Positions 37,024-47,481 are shown, counted from the stretch's first letter. The stretch is 64,000 nt of DNA from Candidatus Omnitrophota bacterium (GCA_003598175.1 QZKN01000029.1:1-64000), one strand, 5' to 3'. Numbers and translations are program-made. Notes: generated by a model from the sequence alone, not told the origin.

Positions 37024-38349
37024 TCATGCATATTCGTTGGAACAAACGTCGTCGATAATATGCTTGATCTCGTCTATTTCATCCTCGTTGGCATAAAAAA
37101 CCTGACAAATCGGTTTGGCGAATAACGGCACGTCCTGTATTTCGTGTCGCATCACGAGCAATAGATTTTTGATAAATGCGTGATCCAACTTTTCTTTTTC
37201 GATCGCCAGTTTTTCGATGATCGGATTGTTCGGGTGATAGCTGCATTGAAAGCAACGGGCGCGAAACAGGGTATAGAGAAGTTTATAGGCTTCCGGTTGA
37301 TAGATTTTCGTTCCTTCGATCACGTGATAACTCAAATCGACCAGGGAAATGCCTTTTTCATTTTCGAATAGATAGTCGTCGATTTTCTCATAAATTATTT
37401 TGCGTTCATCCTTTGTCAACAATCTGCATTTCAACTTCGTAACAATGTAATCCCGGTAGTAGGATTTTTGTTTTTGACTGTCGTCGCCGTTGAATTGGAT
37501 GGTCGCATCCGCAATACCGCCTTGATCGTTCACCAAAGTGACCAGTAAATCCTGGCCGCTCGGTTCCGCGTTCACCAAATTTCTTTTTTGGGCAAGATCG
37601 ACGAGATCCCGAAACGAGTTCATTTTTGCCAATGACAAATCGAAATCCGGCTTCATTTGGCGAACCAGCGGCATGATTAAGGCGCCCACCGGTTTCGAGC
37701 CTTGTTGTTCCAGCGAACGGATCGCGTTGAGCAAGAGCGAACAGTAGGAATCGACAATCGAGGATACATCCTCTTCTTGTTGTGGTTCCTTCGCGCTGAA
37801 ACGATAAAGGGATTCGTAATAAATGAAAAAATCACAGGATTTGACGTATAGTTCCTTCGTGCTGTCGACGCTGCTCCCCACGCCGATGATGGTTTTCCCC
37901 AATTCCCGCAATTTGGCGAATAAAGGCATGTAATCCTGGTCGTAGGCGACAATGGCGTAATATTCGATGTCGGGATAGGTATACGCCAGTGAAATTGCCT
38001 CCACCACCAGACGGATATCCGCCGTATTTTTGTATTGGTTGTAATGCGGGATATCCTCGTGCTGTACCAGATTGCTTTGCAGCATTTTACGAATTTTGAG
38101 TTTCCGATCATTTAAATGCGGCGTCGCTTCGATATCGCCGAACGAACGCCGAATCGCCACGTTGCCGAATTCGATCAATTTATTGATGATCGGCTTGATA
38201 TCGATTGGCAATCCCAATGACAGAGAAAAACCGATCAGGTTTTCCAGATCGATAAAGAGTGCGATACGCTTTTTGGTTATTAAATAAGTTTTGTCCATCA
38301 TTCCAATTTCCCGCTCCATTTTTTTCGCTCGTTGTGAGCAACCGAACAT
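37024..38349 (-). CDS. NYN-domain (PIN-like) RNase with LOTUS/OST-HTH-like domains
   Basis: A 441-residue protein. The N-terminal NYN domain (about residues 25-190) has ALFIDLENLIGF with the first Asp, NTADIRLVVEAISLAY with the second, and YAIVAYDQDYMPLFAKLRELGK with the third: the metal-binding acidic set of PIN-like nucleases. Residues about 215-290 (LLLNAIRSLEQQGSKPVGALIMPLVRQMKPDFDLS, SFRDLVDLAQKRNLV) form an OST-HTH/LOTUS module, which binds RNA or G-quadruplexes. The last 130 residues are a second helical region I do not recognise. AAGGAA 7 nt upstream supports the ATG at 38349. Confidence 0.82.
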   Translation of the reverse strand: MFGCSQRAKKMEREIGMMDKTYLITKKRIALFIDLENLIGFSLSLGLPIDIKPIINKLIEFGNVAIRRSFGDIEATPHLNDRKLKIRKMLQSNLVQHEDIPHYNQYKNTADIRLVVEAISLAYTYPDIEYYAIVAYDQDYMPLFAKLRELGKTIIGVGSSVDSTKELYVKSCDFFIYYESLYRFSAKEPQQEEDVSSIVDSYCSLLLNAIRSLEQQGSKPVGALIMPLVRQMKPDFDLSLAKMNSFRDLVDLAQKRNLVNAEPSGQDLLVTLVNDQGGIADATIQFNGDDSQKQKSYYRDYIVTKLKCRLLTKDERKIIYEKIDDYLFENEKGISLVDLSYHVIEGTKIYQPEAYKLLYTLFRARCFQCSYHPNNPIIEKLAIEKEKLDHAFIKNLLLVMRHEIQDVPLFAKPICQVFYANEDEIDEIKHIIDDVCSNEYA

Positions 38350-38386
38350 GTTGTTTCCTTACAATCGACGCAGCCGCCTGCTGTCG

Positions 38387-38761
38387 TTACTTACCATAAA
38401 TCCATTCCATCGCATCCTCGAAACGGCGAAAGATACGCACGGTGGCTTGGTAATCATTCCCATCGGTTAAGGTTGCAAACATCCTCCCCAATCCGTAATC
38501 CACATTGTTGGGGGTAACTCCTGCGGTTTTACCGCCTGCTCTTTTTGAAGACAGGCCGGCAACGTAATCCGCAAGAATTTTTATCTCATTTGCCGTTAAC
38601 TGTTGAATCGTCCCTTCTCTGAAATCCCAAATCACGTTCAACATCGGATTCCCGCTATAAAATGTCTTAAGTGCGGTGAACGCTTCCTCAAAAGTAATCG
38701 TCCCCTGGACCGTTTGAACGGTTAATTGCTTTTCAGCATCGATAAGCGACTGAAACGGCAT
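38387..38761 (-). CDS. STAS/SpoIIAA-like small protein
   Basis: A 124-residue protein whose order of strands and helices (QLTVQTVQGTITFEEAFTALKTFY, NVIWDFREGTIQQLTANEIKILADY, GLGRMFATLT, VRIFRRFEDAMEWI) fits the SpoIIAA-like/STAS group. The final FEDAMEWI is a frequent ending. The function is unknown. ATG at 38761 has AAAAGGA 8 nt upstream; a longer form from GTG 38851 has weaker signals. It lies 37 nt ahead of the NYN/LOTUS gene on the same strand. Confidence 0.6.
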   Translation of the reverse strand: MPFQSLIDAEKQLTVQTVQGTITFEEAFTALKTFYSGNPMLNVIWDFREGTIQQLTANEIKILADYVAGLSSKRAGGKTAGVTPNNVDYGLGRMFATLTDGNDYQATVRIFRRFEDAMEWIYGK

Positions 38762-39161
38762 CAATGGAATCCTTTTTGATTCAATAACACAACCGGGCGG
38801 TAAAAGCGGAGTTGCATCTATCCTTGGTTGAGTCACATTACGCTTTTTCACGCTTCGTTATAATCCATCAATCATGACGGTTCCATATTGTATCCCATTC
38901 AAAAAAAAACGGATGTGAATCAGTATAAATTACTGCTTGCCATCGCATTCCATGCCAACATGTCTTTCCTCCCCTCAAACTCTGCTTCCAGCTTCTATCG
39001 CTGTCCGCAACCGCCGTGTAGGAGAAAAGACGCTCCCCTTTGCACTCATGCATTGGCTTTATCCGATATCGGATTTGGCCGGTTTTTCCTGTTCCATTTG
39101 GAATTCATTCATGGTAAAAGCCGTTCCCCATCCCGGCCGCACACTTTTTTTGAAAATTCTC

Positions 39162-39189
39162 TTGCACTTTTTCTCGGTTTGGTTATAAT
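39162..39189 (+). promoter_or_regulatory. Promoter of the fur/perR-like gene
   Basis: TTGCAC (39162-39167) and TATAAT (39184-39189) are separated by 16 bp. The predicted transcript starts inside the adjoining palindrome. Confidence 0.65.
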
Positions 39190-39209
39190 GATAATCGTAA
39201 CGATTATTA
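39189..39209. promoter_or_regulatory. Fur/PerR-type operator
   Basis: ATAATCG-TAA-CGATTAT is a perfect 7-3-7 palindrome directly after the -10 box. It resembles Fur-family boxes (TGATAAT-type half-sites), so the regulator probably represses its own gene. Confidence 0.65.
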
Positions 39210-39223
39210 AAATTGAAATCACG

Positions 39224-39622
39224 ATGAACAGCTCTATCAAACGAAAGAACAGTATCCGCCGGGAACGCATTCTCGAACTGTTGCGCTCCAATCATGCACA
39301 TCCAACTGCGGATTGGGTTTACGACCAGTTGAAAAAGGAATTCCCCGGCCTCAGTTTGGGCACGGTGTATCGCAACTTGAAAATATTGGAGGAAGAAGGA
39401 AAACTTCAAAACATCCACGGCGGCAGCACGTTTGATCGCTATGACGGCGATTTGTCTCCCCATCACCACATCATTTGTGAACGTTGCGGCTGCGTGATGG
39501 ATTTGAATGCCGCCGTCGATGATTCCCTCTTCCGCAAAGCGGAAAATGAAACAGGCTTCCAACTCAGGCCGAGCCAAATCACCCTCTACGGCCTTTGCCC
39601 GAAATGCCTGAACAAGAAGTAA
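39224..39622 (+). CDS. Fur-family metalloregulator (PerR/Fur)
   Basis: A 132-residue Fur-family repressor. The N-terminal winged helix has IRRERILELLRSNHAHPTADWVYDQLKKEFPGLSLGTVYRNLKILEEEGK. The metal region has SPHHHIICERCGCVMDL (His cluster plus CxxC) and the C-terminal LCPKCL pair, giving the structural zinc Cys4 site. It lies 98 nt upstream of a peroxiredoxin on the same strand, which favours a peroxide-sensing PerR role over iron uptake. A Fur-type palindrome overlaps its own promoter. ATG 39224 is taken because the homology starts there. Confidence 0.92.
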   Translation: MNSSIKRKNSIRRERILELLRSNHAHPTADWVYDQLKKEFPGLSLGTVYRNLKILEEEGKLQNIHGGSTFDRYDGDLSPHHHIICERCGCVMDLNAAVDDSLFRKAENETGFQLRPSQITLYGLCPKCLNKK

Positions 39623-39720
39623 GCCGATCAAGGCATCGAAAACGAAATCGACCCGCCAACAGGTTTTCCGTTGGGGGGATGATGGCACAATAAAACCATT
39701 GATAAAAAGGAGATAAACAG

Positions 39721-40299
39721 ATGGTATTACAAGTTGAAAAGATGGTACTGCAAAAAGAAGATGAAAATAAGGTACTACAAATCGGAAAACCGGCGCCGGA
39801 TTTTAAGGTGGAAGCATTGGTGGGAAAGGAGTTCAAGGAAATCAGACTCAGCGATTATAAAGGCAAAAAGTGGGTATGCCTGTTCTTCTATCCGCTCGAT
39901 TTCACGTTTGTCTGCCCGACCGAAATCATCGAATTCAGTAACCGCGGCAAAGAATTTGCCGAACGCAACTGCCAGGTTCTCGGGGCCAGCACGGATAGCA
40001 AATTTTCCCATCTCGGCTGGTGCAGCTCCCATCCCGGCCTGAAGGATTTGAAAATCCCCCTTCTCGCCGATTATAAAAAACAGATTGCCTGCGACTACGG
40101 CATTTTAAAAGAGGACCTCGGCGCGGCCTTTCGCGGCACGTTTCTGATCGATCCCGACGGCAATCTTCGTTTTATCTATATCACCGATCTGTCCGTTGGT
40201 CGCAACGTCGATGAAGTCTTGCGTGTGCTCGACGCTCTTCAAACCGGTGAATTGACTCCCTGCCAATGGAAAAAAGGGGATGCGCCGTTGAAAGTGTAA
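39721..40299 (+). CDS. 2-Cys peroxiredoxin (AhpC/Prx1 type)
   Basis: A 192-residue thiol peroxidase reducing H2O2 and organic peroxides. The peroxidatic Cys65 lies in DFTFVCPTE and the resolving Cys181 in TPCQW, as in typical dimeric 2-Cys enzymes. The GGLG-like element typical of overoxidation-sensitive Prx is not seen. Residue runs RGTFLIDPDGNLRFI and SVGRNVDEVLRVLDALQ are family-typical. AAAAGGAG 8-9 nt before the ATG is strong. It is probably controlled by the Fur/PerR-like regulator upstream and ends at a clear terminator. Confidence 0.95.
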   Translation: MVLQVEKMVLQKEDENKVLQIGKPAPDFKVEALVGKEFKEIRLSDYKGKKWVCLFFYPLDFTFVCPTEIIEFSNRGKEFAERNCQVLGASTDSKFSHLGWCSSHPGLKDLKIPLLADYKKQIACDYGILKEDLGAAFRGTFLIDPDGNLRFIYITDLSVGRNVDEVLRVLDALQTGELTPCQWKKGDAPLKV

Positions 40300-40326
40300 T
40301 TTCTGAATTTTTATTAAAAAAGAAAT

Positions 40327-40352
40327 GGGCGGTCTCAGGGCCGCCCTTTCTT
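40327..40352. terminator. Bidirectional terminator between peroxiredoxin and a minus-strand gene
   Basis: GGGCGG and CCGCCC pair around an 8-nt loop. The plus strand continues with TTTCTT, and the minus strand with a long T-rich run. It can serve both convergent genes. Confidence 0.75.
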
Positions 40353-40372
40353 ATTGGAAACGGTTCAACCGA

Positions 40373-41509
40373 TTATTCCCATTCCGCAATGTGTCGTCGT
40401 AGTTCCCGCAGAGAGGATACCGCTCTCCACTCGGATTTGACCGCGCGAAAAACGGCTTCCGCTGTTTCCAGACGGACGAGGATTTTATCGATCAATTGCA
40501 TGATGAATTGCCAGAGCGATTCCTGATAAGGTACCTTGCTTTCAAATCGCGACAATTTGGGTTGAAACAGCAGTCCCTGCCGTGCGCGTTCATATGCTTT
40601 CATATAAAACTCGCGAGCGATGAACAAGTTGATTTCAATCAATGTTTCAATATCGGTATCTTCATGCTCGCCGCCGGCGATATCGGCCAGGATACGGTGC
40701 GCTTCCTGCGTCATTTTGCGTGTTTGTTCGGATTCCAACCAAACCAGGCCGGAAATCCAGCCACGCTCGGAAGCGTTTCTATCATCCTCTTCCTGTAAAA
40801 ACCAGGCAAATTTGACGCTCGTGCCGGCTTGCTTCTGCAAACGATCGAGCATTCCCGCGATGTCGAGAACCACACCGCCGTGCGGCGAGGATTGGACGCC
40901 GTGGTGTTCCTGTAAATCAGGATGATCCACGGCGATCAATGAAAAAACATATCGCTCCTCCGGATTCAGGCCGGATATGGTCGTTGCTTCCGCTTCGCGG
41001 TCGATTGCCGTGCAGAAGAGAGGATTGAATGCGGGAAGATCGGCCGCTTCGATGGCGCGCCTTCGAGGTTTGTAAATCATCTCTTTCGCCGCGGCCGCAT
41101 CGCGCACGGTGGGAACGGGTTCCAGACGCTGCATTAAAATATCGTTCACCGTCACCAGCGGTCGAAACATGTCTTGTAGATGCCTGCCGAATTCGGCGGA
41201 TTTTTTTTCCAAATCGAGCAGATACTCCTGCATTCTCGCCAACCAGTCGCGGCGGCCCTGCTCCGTCGTCCACCGTCGAATAACGGATGGAACATGCTCC
41301 TGCCGCCGGGGGATTGCCGACCGATTGATTGCGGCCAGAAATGCGGTTCGATCGTCGGCGTCAACCGCATCCTCGTATGGATGAAATAACGAATCCGACA
41401 ATTCCGTTTCATTCTCGTTCATTATGGTTTGCATGTATGTATACATAGGTTTCCATACCTCCTCTTGCGGAGATATTGCTTTTACGTTTTGGTGTTCCTT
41501 CTCGCTCAT
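40373..41509 (-). CDS. Hypothetical protein of unknown family
   Basis: A 378-residue soluble protein that I do not recognise. It is acidic in its first 60 residues and mostly helical. Conserved-looking cores are YVFSLIAVDHPDLQEHHGV, GVVLDIAGMLDRLQKQAG, VKFAWFLQEEDDRN and INLFIAREFYMKAYERARQGLLF. No nucleotide-binding or catalytic motif is obvious. ATG 41509 has AGAGA 6 nt upstream; a TTG two codons earlier is less likely. It lies 98 nt downstream of the zinc-ribbon/HTH gene on the same strand and may be cotranscribed. Confidence 0.5.
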   Translation of the reverse strand: MSEKEHQNVKAISPQEEVWKPMYTYMQTIMNENETELSDSLFHPYEDAVDADDRTAFLAAINRSAIPRRQEHVPSVIRRWTTEQGRRDWLARMQEYLLDLEKKSAEFGRHLQDMFRPLVTVNDILMQRLEPVPTVRDAAAAKEMIYKPRRRAIEAADLPAFNPLFCTAIDREAEATTISGLNPEERYVFSLIAVDHPDLQEHHGVQSSPHGGVVLDIAGMLDRLQKQAGTSVKFAWFLQEEDDRNASERGWISGLVWLESEQTRKMTQEAHRILADIAGGEHEDTDIETLIEINLFIAREFYMKAYERARQGLLFQPKLSRFESKVPYQESLWQFIMQLIDKILVRLETAEAVFRAVKSEWRAVSSLRELRRHIAEWE

Positions 41510-41607
41510 GATCAATCTCTTTTAATTTCATTTCCGTTACCGGCGTGAGAATGAAAATGTCTCTTCTCCATCGCCGCCTGGTTCGTGTACCTCGTGTATG
41601 GCCTGCA

Positions 41608-43377
41608 TTACTTCTTGTATTCAAAACTGCCGAGCACACGTTTTCGGCATTGATTCCAGACGTAATCCACGGATCCTTTCGGGATATTCAATTCCTTCCC
41701 GATTTCTTCGTTTGTTTTTCCCATTGATCTCAACAGCAAAATTTGATCACAGGCGATGGATTGATCCTTATATGCAATCGATACGTTGCGTAACGTATCC
41801 AGAATTCGCTGCAAATCGTGCTGTTCCTGCCATTCGCGCCATTCGGCGGACGGATCGCCGAACAATTCATCACTGTTTATTTCTTTCTGCGGAATGAACA
41901 GTTTCGAGGGCAGGCCGCAGTTCGGACATTCCCAATGATTGGCCGAATTGAGTGATTCGCCGGTTGGAATCACACAACCGATCGGGCAGATTGTAAAATC
42001 CGCGTCGCATTTGCGGCAGCGGGTTTCCATCGGACTTGCGCTCAATGTCCCACAACGCCCGCAGGCGAAACCGATGTGGGAATACTTGCGGATTAAATCG
42101 ATCAAGCGTTTTTTTGCGATATGGAAAACCGCGCGTTCGAAGCCGGCGTCGGCCATCCAATCCGGCATAAATCGATCAATCTCGCTGGTCGTTGCGACAA
42201 TCTCTCCGTTTTCATTGCATGTCCAGTCTTGAATGGAATCCAAATATTCCATCAGCGTACTTTCAATATTCCTTTTGGTCTTGATACGAAATGTTTTGAG
42301 ATTGACCAAAGAATGATTGGGGAAAAACGGTTTTCCGAATTCGCGGCAAAATTTCTTTTTCGTACTTTCATCATAATGGCGAATCGGATCGTTTCTTTCG
42401 TCGATGGGGAAAACAAACACGTTGTCGTGATCGGTCTCAAGCGCAATGGCATTGCCCGAGGACGAGAAAAACAAGTGACGAGGTTGGAAATCGGTCCCGT
42501 TGGATAAAAAATCCACATCCCACAGATGCAGCATTTCCTGTCGGCGCACGTCCCAGACCGAAAGCGACGAATCCGAGCGATGGATTGCCAACCGTTCTCC
42601 GTTTCCTGATAAGGTAATCCGTAACGGGATTCCCTTCCGCCCGCCTCGTGCTCCCGCGGGAGGAAGAACAATCGGTTCCAATTTGTTCTTATACCAGACG
42701 CGAACCGACATGTCCGTCATGCAGCGGATGATTTCCTCTATCACGTTGCCCCACAGTTCGTCCTCGATGCCGGTTTGCTCGTTGAACAGTTCCCGCATTC
42801 CGCCGGCATGGCGTCGAATGATGCTCGCTACCGCCCGGCGAATGAAACGGCAATGACAATTCACCCCTTCGTTTACAAATGGATCGAGTGTTTCATCATG
42901 AGGCGAATAAATCAGATTGATCACTTCGGGAATAAAAAACACTTCGGATTTGAAATGGGACGAATAGGTCGCCGCATCTCTTTCCAACGTTTTTCGATCA
43001 GCGCCCCGCTCTTTTTGACGAAATAGTTTGTTGACGATTCTTTTGATCGTAACGGCCGCTACTTCTCGCATCCATTCCTTTTGGTGAATGGGAACCCAGG
43101 ATTGTTTTTTCAATTGCTCGAATAGAATGTACGCCAGCGTATTCGTTACCGAATCCCGCGTTGTGGGAGACGGATCGTTCAAAACCAATTGGCAAAGTAG
43201 TTCATGCACTCGTTCCATACGCTGCCTTCGCGCCGATTCCAGGCTGGCAACTCGACATAAGAGAACCAATCGTATGCCAAGAACACCCCATGAGAGATTT
43301 CGATAATGATTCACAATCATACACGGCCCAGCCGCGCTCCTCAAGCAATTCCCGTTTTTGATCGACGACTTTTTCAT
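41608..43377 (-). CDS. Multidomain protein with zinc ribbons and sigma-region-4-like HTH
   Basis: A 589-residue protein of unknown family. The N-terminal half is helical and basic (RRQRMERVHELLCQLVL, AAVTIKRIVNKLFRQKERG). Residues about 255-330 have WD-repeat-like strands (RITLSGNGERLAIHRSDSSLSVWDVRRQEMLHLW). Two zinc-binding clusters follow: CGRCGTLSASPMETRCRKC and a C-x3-C plus CPNC pair around residue 480. The last 60 residues contain LLLRSMGKTNEEIGKELNIPKGSVDYVWNQCRKRVL, a helix-turn-helix like sigma factor region 4 or LuxR. It could be a regulator or atypical sigma-like protein. The start could be internal (Met54). Confidence 0.5.
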   Translation of the reverse strand: MKKSSIKNGNCLRSAAGPCMIVNHYRNLSWGVLGIRLVLLCRVASLESARRQRMERVHELLCQLVLNDPSPTTRDSVTNTLAYILFEQLKKQSWVPIHQKEWMREVAAVTIKRIVNKLFRQKERGADRKTLERDAATYSSHFKSEVFFIPEVINLIYSPHDETLDPFVNEGVNCHCRFIRRAVASIIRRHAGGMRELFNEQTGIEDELWGNVIEEIIRCMTDMSVRVWYKNKLEPIVLPPAGARGGRKGIPLRITLSGNGERLAIHRSDSSLSVWDVRRQEMLHLWDVDFLSNGTDFQPRHLFFSSSGNAIALETDHDNVFVFPIDERNDPIRHYDESTKKKFCREFGKPFFPNHSLVNLKTFRIKTKRNIESTLMEYLDSIQDWTCNENGEIVATTSEIDRFMPDWMADAGFERAVFHIAKKRLIDLIRKYSHIGFACGRCGTLSASPMETRCRKCDADFTICPIGCVIPTGESLNSANHWECPNCGLPSKLFIPQKEINSDELFGDPSAEWREWQEQHDLQRILDTLRNVSIAYKDQSIACDQILLLRSMGKTNEEIGKELNIPKGSVDYVWNQCRKRVLGSFEYKK

Positions 43378-43620
43378 ACAGGATCATCGTAAAATAATAC
43401 TCTCCGGCTAAATCATTGCATAAAATAAAGAAAGAAATGCTTGAGGCATGAGAAAAAGGGGATTCATGGATTCCCTCAAATGAGTCATAATCGATTGGGC
43501 CTGAATAACAAATTGAACGATATACCAAATCAAAGGGAGCAGCATGGATTGTCGCCGTCTCCGCGGCGTTCCGAATGGCCGGCAGGATGCCGGGCGCTAC
43601 CTGCTGTTCAACGAATCGAT

Positions 43621-44805
43621 ATGATTTCCTGGGTGCTACTACAAGAGCAAATTGAGCGATATGCGGAAAACCGTCTGCAAACCGAACGTGAATTTCGCGC
43701 ATTAAAAAAGCATTATTTGCGCCTGTTTCATGGCGAACTATCCCCGAATTGGGAACAATGGAAAGAACGCGCCGCTGTCACGGACACGTCTCACCTGATT
43801 CCGGATTTCGATGAACCTCCCGATAAAAAATATTCTGTCGATGATTCTCCCTTTCCCTCCATTCTGATTGCGACGGACGGCTCACAGATTTTTCCCAGTC
43901 GGCATGAAATCGCGCCGGTCGCGTTGATCAACATCAGTCGTATCCGCATCGATTATGCCAATTATCAGGAAGAGCCGTTGCTGGATTCCGTTCCGACGTT
44001 GTTTATGCAAGAAGATTTTAACGAATGGTTGGAGCGGGAACGCGAAATTTCGTTTGAAGAATTGGTTTCCGACCGGCGTACGCTTGATGAACTCTCTGTA
44101 TTGGCTTCCTTGGCACAAAATGCAATCCAAAATGAAGGAAAAAACAGCACCATCCCCATTCTGGCTTTGACAGACGGAAGTCTGGTATTATGGCGGCTGG
44201 CGGGACGTTCCCAGCAGCGATATGAAAAAGCGATTCTCGAGCGTTATCTCGATTCCTTGAATCAATTTCAAGCATCCGGCGTTCCGGTTGCCGGCTACAT
44301 CAGCAATTCCGGCAGCCGGGAAGTGGCGCAATTGATTCGCATGGTGGAAGAACGGCAGGAATACGCGACGCCGCCTGAACCGTTGGTATGGAACGCGCAA
44401 ACAGAATCGCCGCTGATCACGGATACGGTGATTTTTGCCTCCTTCCTGAAAGAGGGAGAGCGGTCCACTCTTTTTCATTCCCGTTCAAAGATCTTACTAC
44501 AATACGGGCGACACGGCGTCTCCTTTTTTTATCTGCACGTCGGCGACGAAATCGCCAAAATCGAGGTTCCCCAATGGGTGGCGCGAGATCGCCAATGGGT
44601 GGATCAAGTCGCGGCCGATTGTCTGCGGCAAGCGCGGCTGGGCGGCGGGTATCCGATCGTTTTGGCGGAAGCGCACGAGCAGGCGGTGATTCGCAAAGAG
44701 GATCGAGCGGCCTTTTACCTGTTGTTGGAAGAGTGTTTTTTACAGAAAGGATTATCGGCGAGGCTTTCACCGAAAGAATTGAGGAAGAGAGTGTCAATTC
44801 TGTAA
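43621..44805 (+). CDS. NurA-domain nuclease
   Basis: A 394-residue NurA-family protein. Motifs in order: ATDGSQIFPSRHE with the first metal-binding Asp, LALTDGSLVLWRL with the second, ASGVPVAGYISNSGSREVAQLIR, and AEAHEQAVIRKEDRAAFYLLLEE at the C-terminus. NurA is a 5'-3' nuclease that normally works with the HerA ATPase in end resection or phage defence. No herA is in this window, so its partner lies elsewhere or is missing. ATG 43621 is taken because family similarity begins there; no good ribosome binding site is seen. Confidence 0.8.
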   Translation: MISWVLLQEQIERYAENRLQTEREFRALKKHYLRLFHGELSPNWEQWKERAAVTDTSHLIPDFDEPPDKKYSVDDSPFPSILIATDGSQIFPSRHEIAPVALINISRIRIDYANYQEEPLLDSVPTLFMQEDFNEWLEREREISFEELVSDRRTLDELSVLASLAQNAIQNEGKNSTIPILALTDGSLVLWRLAGRSQQRYEKAILERYLDSLNQFQASGVPVAGYISNSGSREVAQLIRMVEERQEYATPPEPLVWNAQTESPLITDTVIFASFLKEGERSTLFHSRSKILLQYGRHGVSFFYLHVGDEIAKIEVPQWVARDRQWVDQVAADCLRQARLGGGYPIVLAEAHEQAVIRKEDRAAFYLLLEECFLQKGLSARLSPKELRKRVSIL

Positions 44806-44894
44806 ACGGTTACTCACTTTGTTCATCTGTCTCTGGCGGAGTTTCAATCCATGTGATGAGATGGGAATAGATACTCTGTATTATTTCTCGTCTG

Positions 44895-45527
44895 TCAACC
44901 TCCTAAAGTAGCGCTTGCGGGCACATCTCCGCCGAAACGCACGATGTCGCCCGGACTTTTCAGACCGTTCGATGGCGCGTAAAGCGTATTGTTGGCCAAG
45001 CTGACGTCATTGCTCAACGTGGCCCGCAAGGGCCAGTGCACGCCGCCCGAATCCTGATCGTCGGGTCCTTGCGATGTCAGGCCGAAACCGTTGGGAAGTT
45101 GGGAAAGAGTTACGCCGTAAGCGGAAGCGCCCCATACCTTCCCCCAATCACCGCGATAATACACGTATACGTACGTCGGATGAATGGCATGTTCCTGGTT
45201 GTTCCAAAAACGGCGCGGGATGAACGGATCTTCCATATTCACCGACGAAATGTAAGAAACCGGCGTGGTCAATTCGACGACGTTGGCGATGTGATTGGCG
45301 GTATTCAGGACGCGGCGGTTATTCACCGGTTCGGGAAAGGTGTTGTTATCGATCCGATAACTGTCGATGGCGACCGCCAGAGAGCGAAGGTCGCTGCGCA
45401 CCCGAGCAATTTTCGCCCGCGTCTGCGCATTCAGAAAATTGGGAACCGCAATCGCGGCGAGAATACCGATAATGGCGACAACGATAAGTAATTCGATCAA
45501 AGTGAATGCTGTTTTTCCGATCGACAT
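44895..45527 (-). CDS. Prepilin-type (type II secretion GspG-like) protein
   Basis: A 210-residue pseudopilin. The N-terminus has a short leader and the class III processing site KTA^FTLIELLIVVAIIGILAAIAVPNF, with Glu at +5 and, unusually, Ala instead of Gly at -1. The long N-terminal helix is followed by RSDLRSLAVAIDSYRIDNNTFPEP, as in GspG. A glycine-rich C-terminus ends in a short tail of the kind found fused to the URO-D relic at 15.4 kb. GGGAGAA 7 nt upstream sets the start. The product probably builds a pseudopilus with secretins such as those at 49.4-51.7 kb. Confidence 0.88.
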   Translation of the reverse strand: MSIGKTAFTLIELLIVVAIIGILAAIAVPNFLNAQTRAKIARVRSDLRSLAVAIDSYRIDNNTFPEPVNNRRVLNTANHIANVVELTTPVSYISSVNMEDPFIPRRFWNNQEHAIHPTYVYVYYRGDWGKVWGASAYGVTLSQLPNGFGLTSQGPDDQDSGGVHWPLRATLSNDVSLANNTLYAPSNGLKSPGDIVRFGGDVPASATLGG

Positions 45528-45633
45528 GTTCTTGTTCTCCCATTTCGTAATGTTTTACGCCTGCATAATGATATTGTCATGATCGATTGATCACAACGAT
45601 GGATGAAAAATGTACTCCTTTTTCCCCCTTAAT

Positions 45634-45691
45634 CCCCCCGTCAACGGGGGAAAATGGACTCCCGCCCCGTTGACGGGGAGGGTTGGGGAGG
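45634..45691. repeat. Dispersed GC-rich inverted-repeat element
   Basis: Two short palindromes, CCCCCGT/ACGGGGG (45635-45650) and CCCCGTTGACGGGG (45665-45678), are followed by GGGTTGGGGAGGGGG. The pattern matches the widespread CCCCGTCAACGGGG-type intergenic repeats of many bacteria. It sits between groEL and the prepilin gene. Confidence 0.55.
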
Positions 45692-45721
45692 GGGACATTT
45701 TCATATAAATACCACAAAACG

Positions 45722-45749
45722 AAAGGGCCGTCCATTCGAACGGCCCTTT
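45722..45749 (-). terminator. groEL terminator
   Basis: AAAGGGCCGT and ACGGCCCTTT pair over 10 bp around an 8-nt loop. The minus strand runs on into a T-rich tail, 29 bp past the groEL stop. The plus strand also ends in TTTTT, so it can act in both directions. Confidence 0.8.
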
Positions 45750-45777
45750 TTGTTTATAGAAACAGAAAATAGAAGGC

Positions 45778-47481
<1,704 letters not shown>

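Larger units (their letters stand above)
38762..39223. other. Intergenic region upstream of the fur-like gene
   Basis: 462 bp between divergent genes. The right end holds the fur-like promoter and operator (39162-39209). An open frame running through the region into the fur-like gene has no plausible start or family resemblance before 39224. Confidence 0.4.

Noticed and set aside
38888-39223. Amino-terminal extension of the Fur-like protein
   Set aside because: Contains the promoter and operator of the gene, and no homology before ATG 39224.
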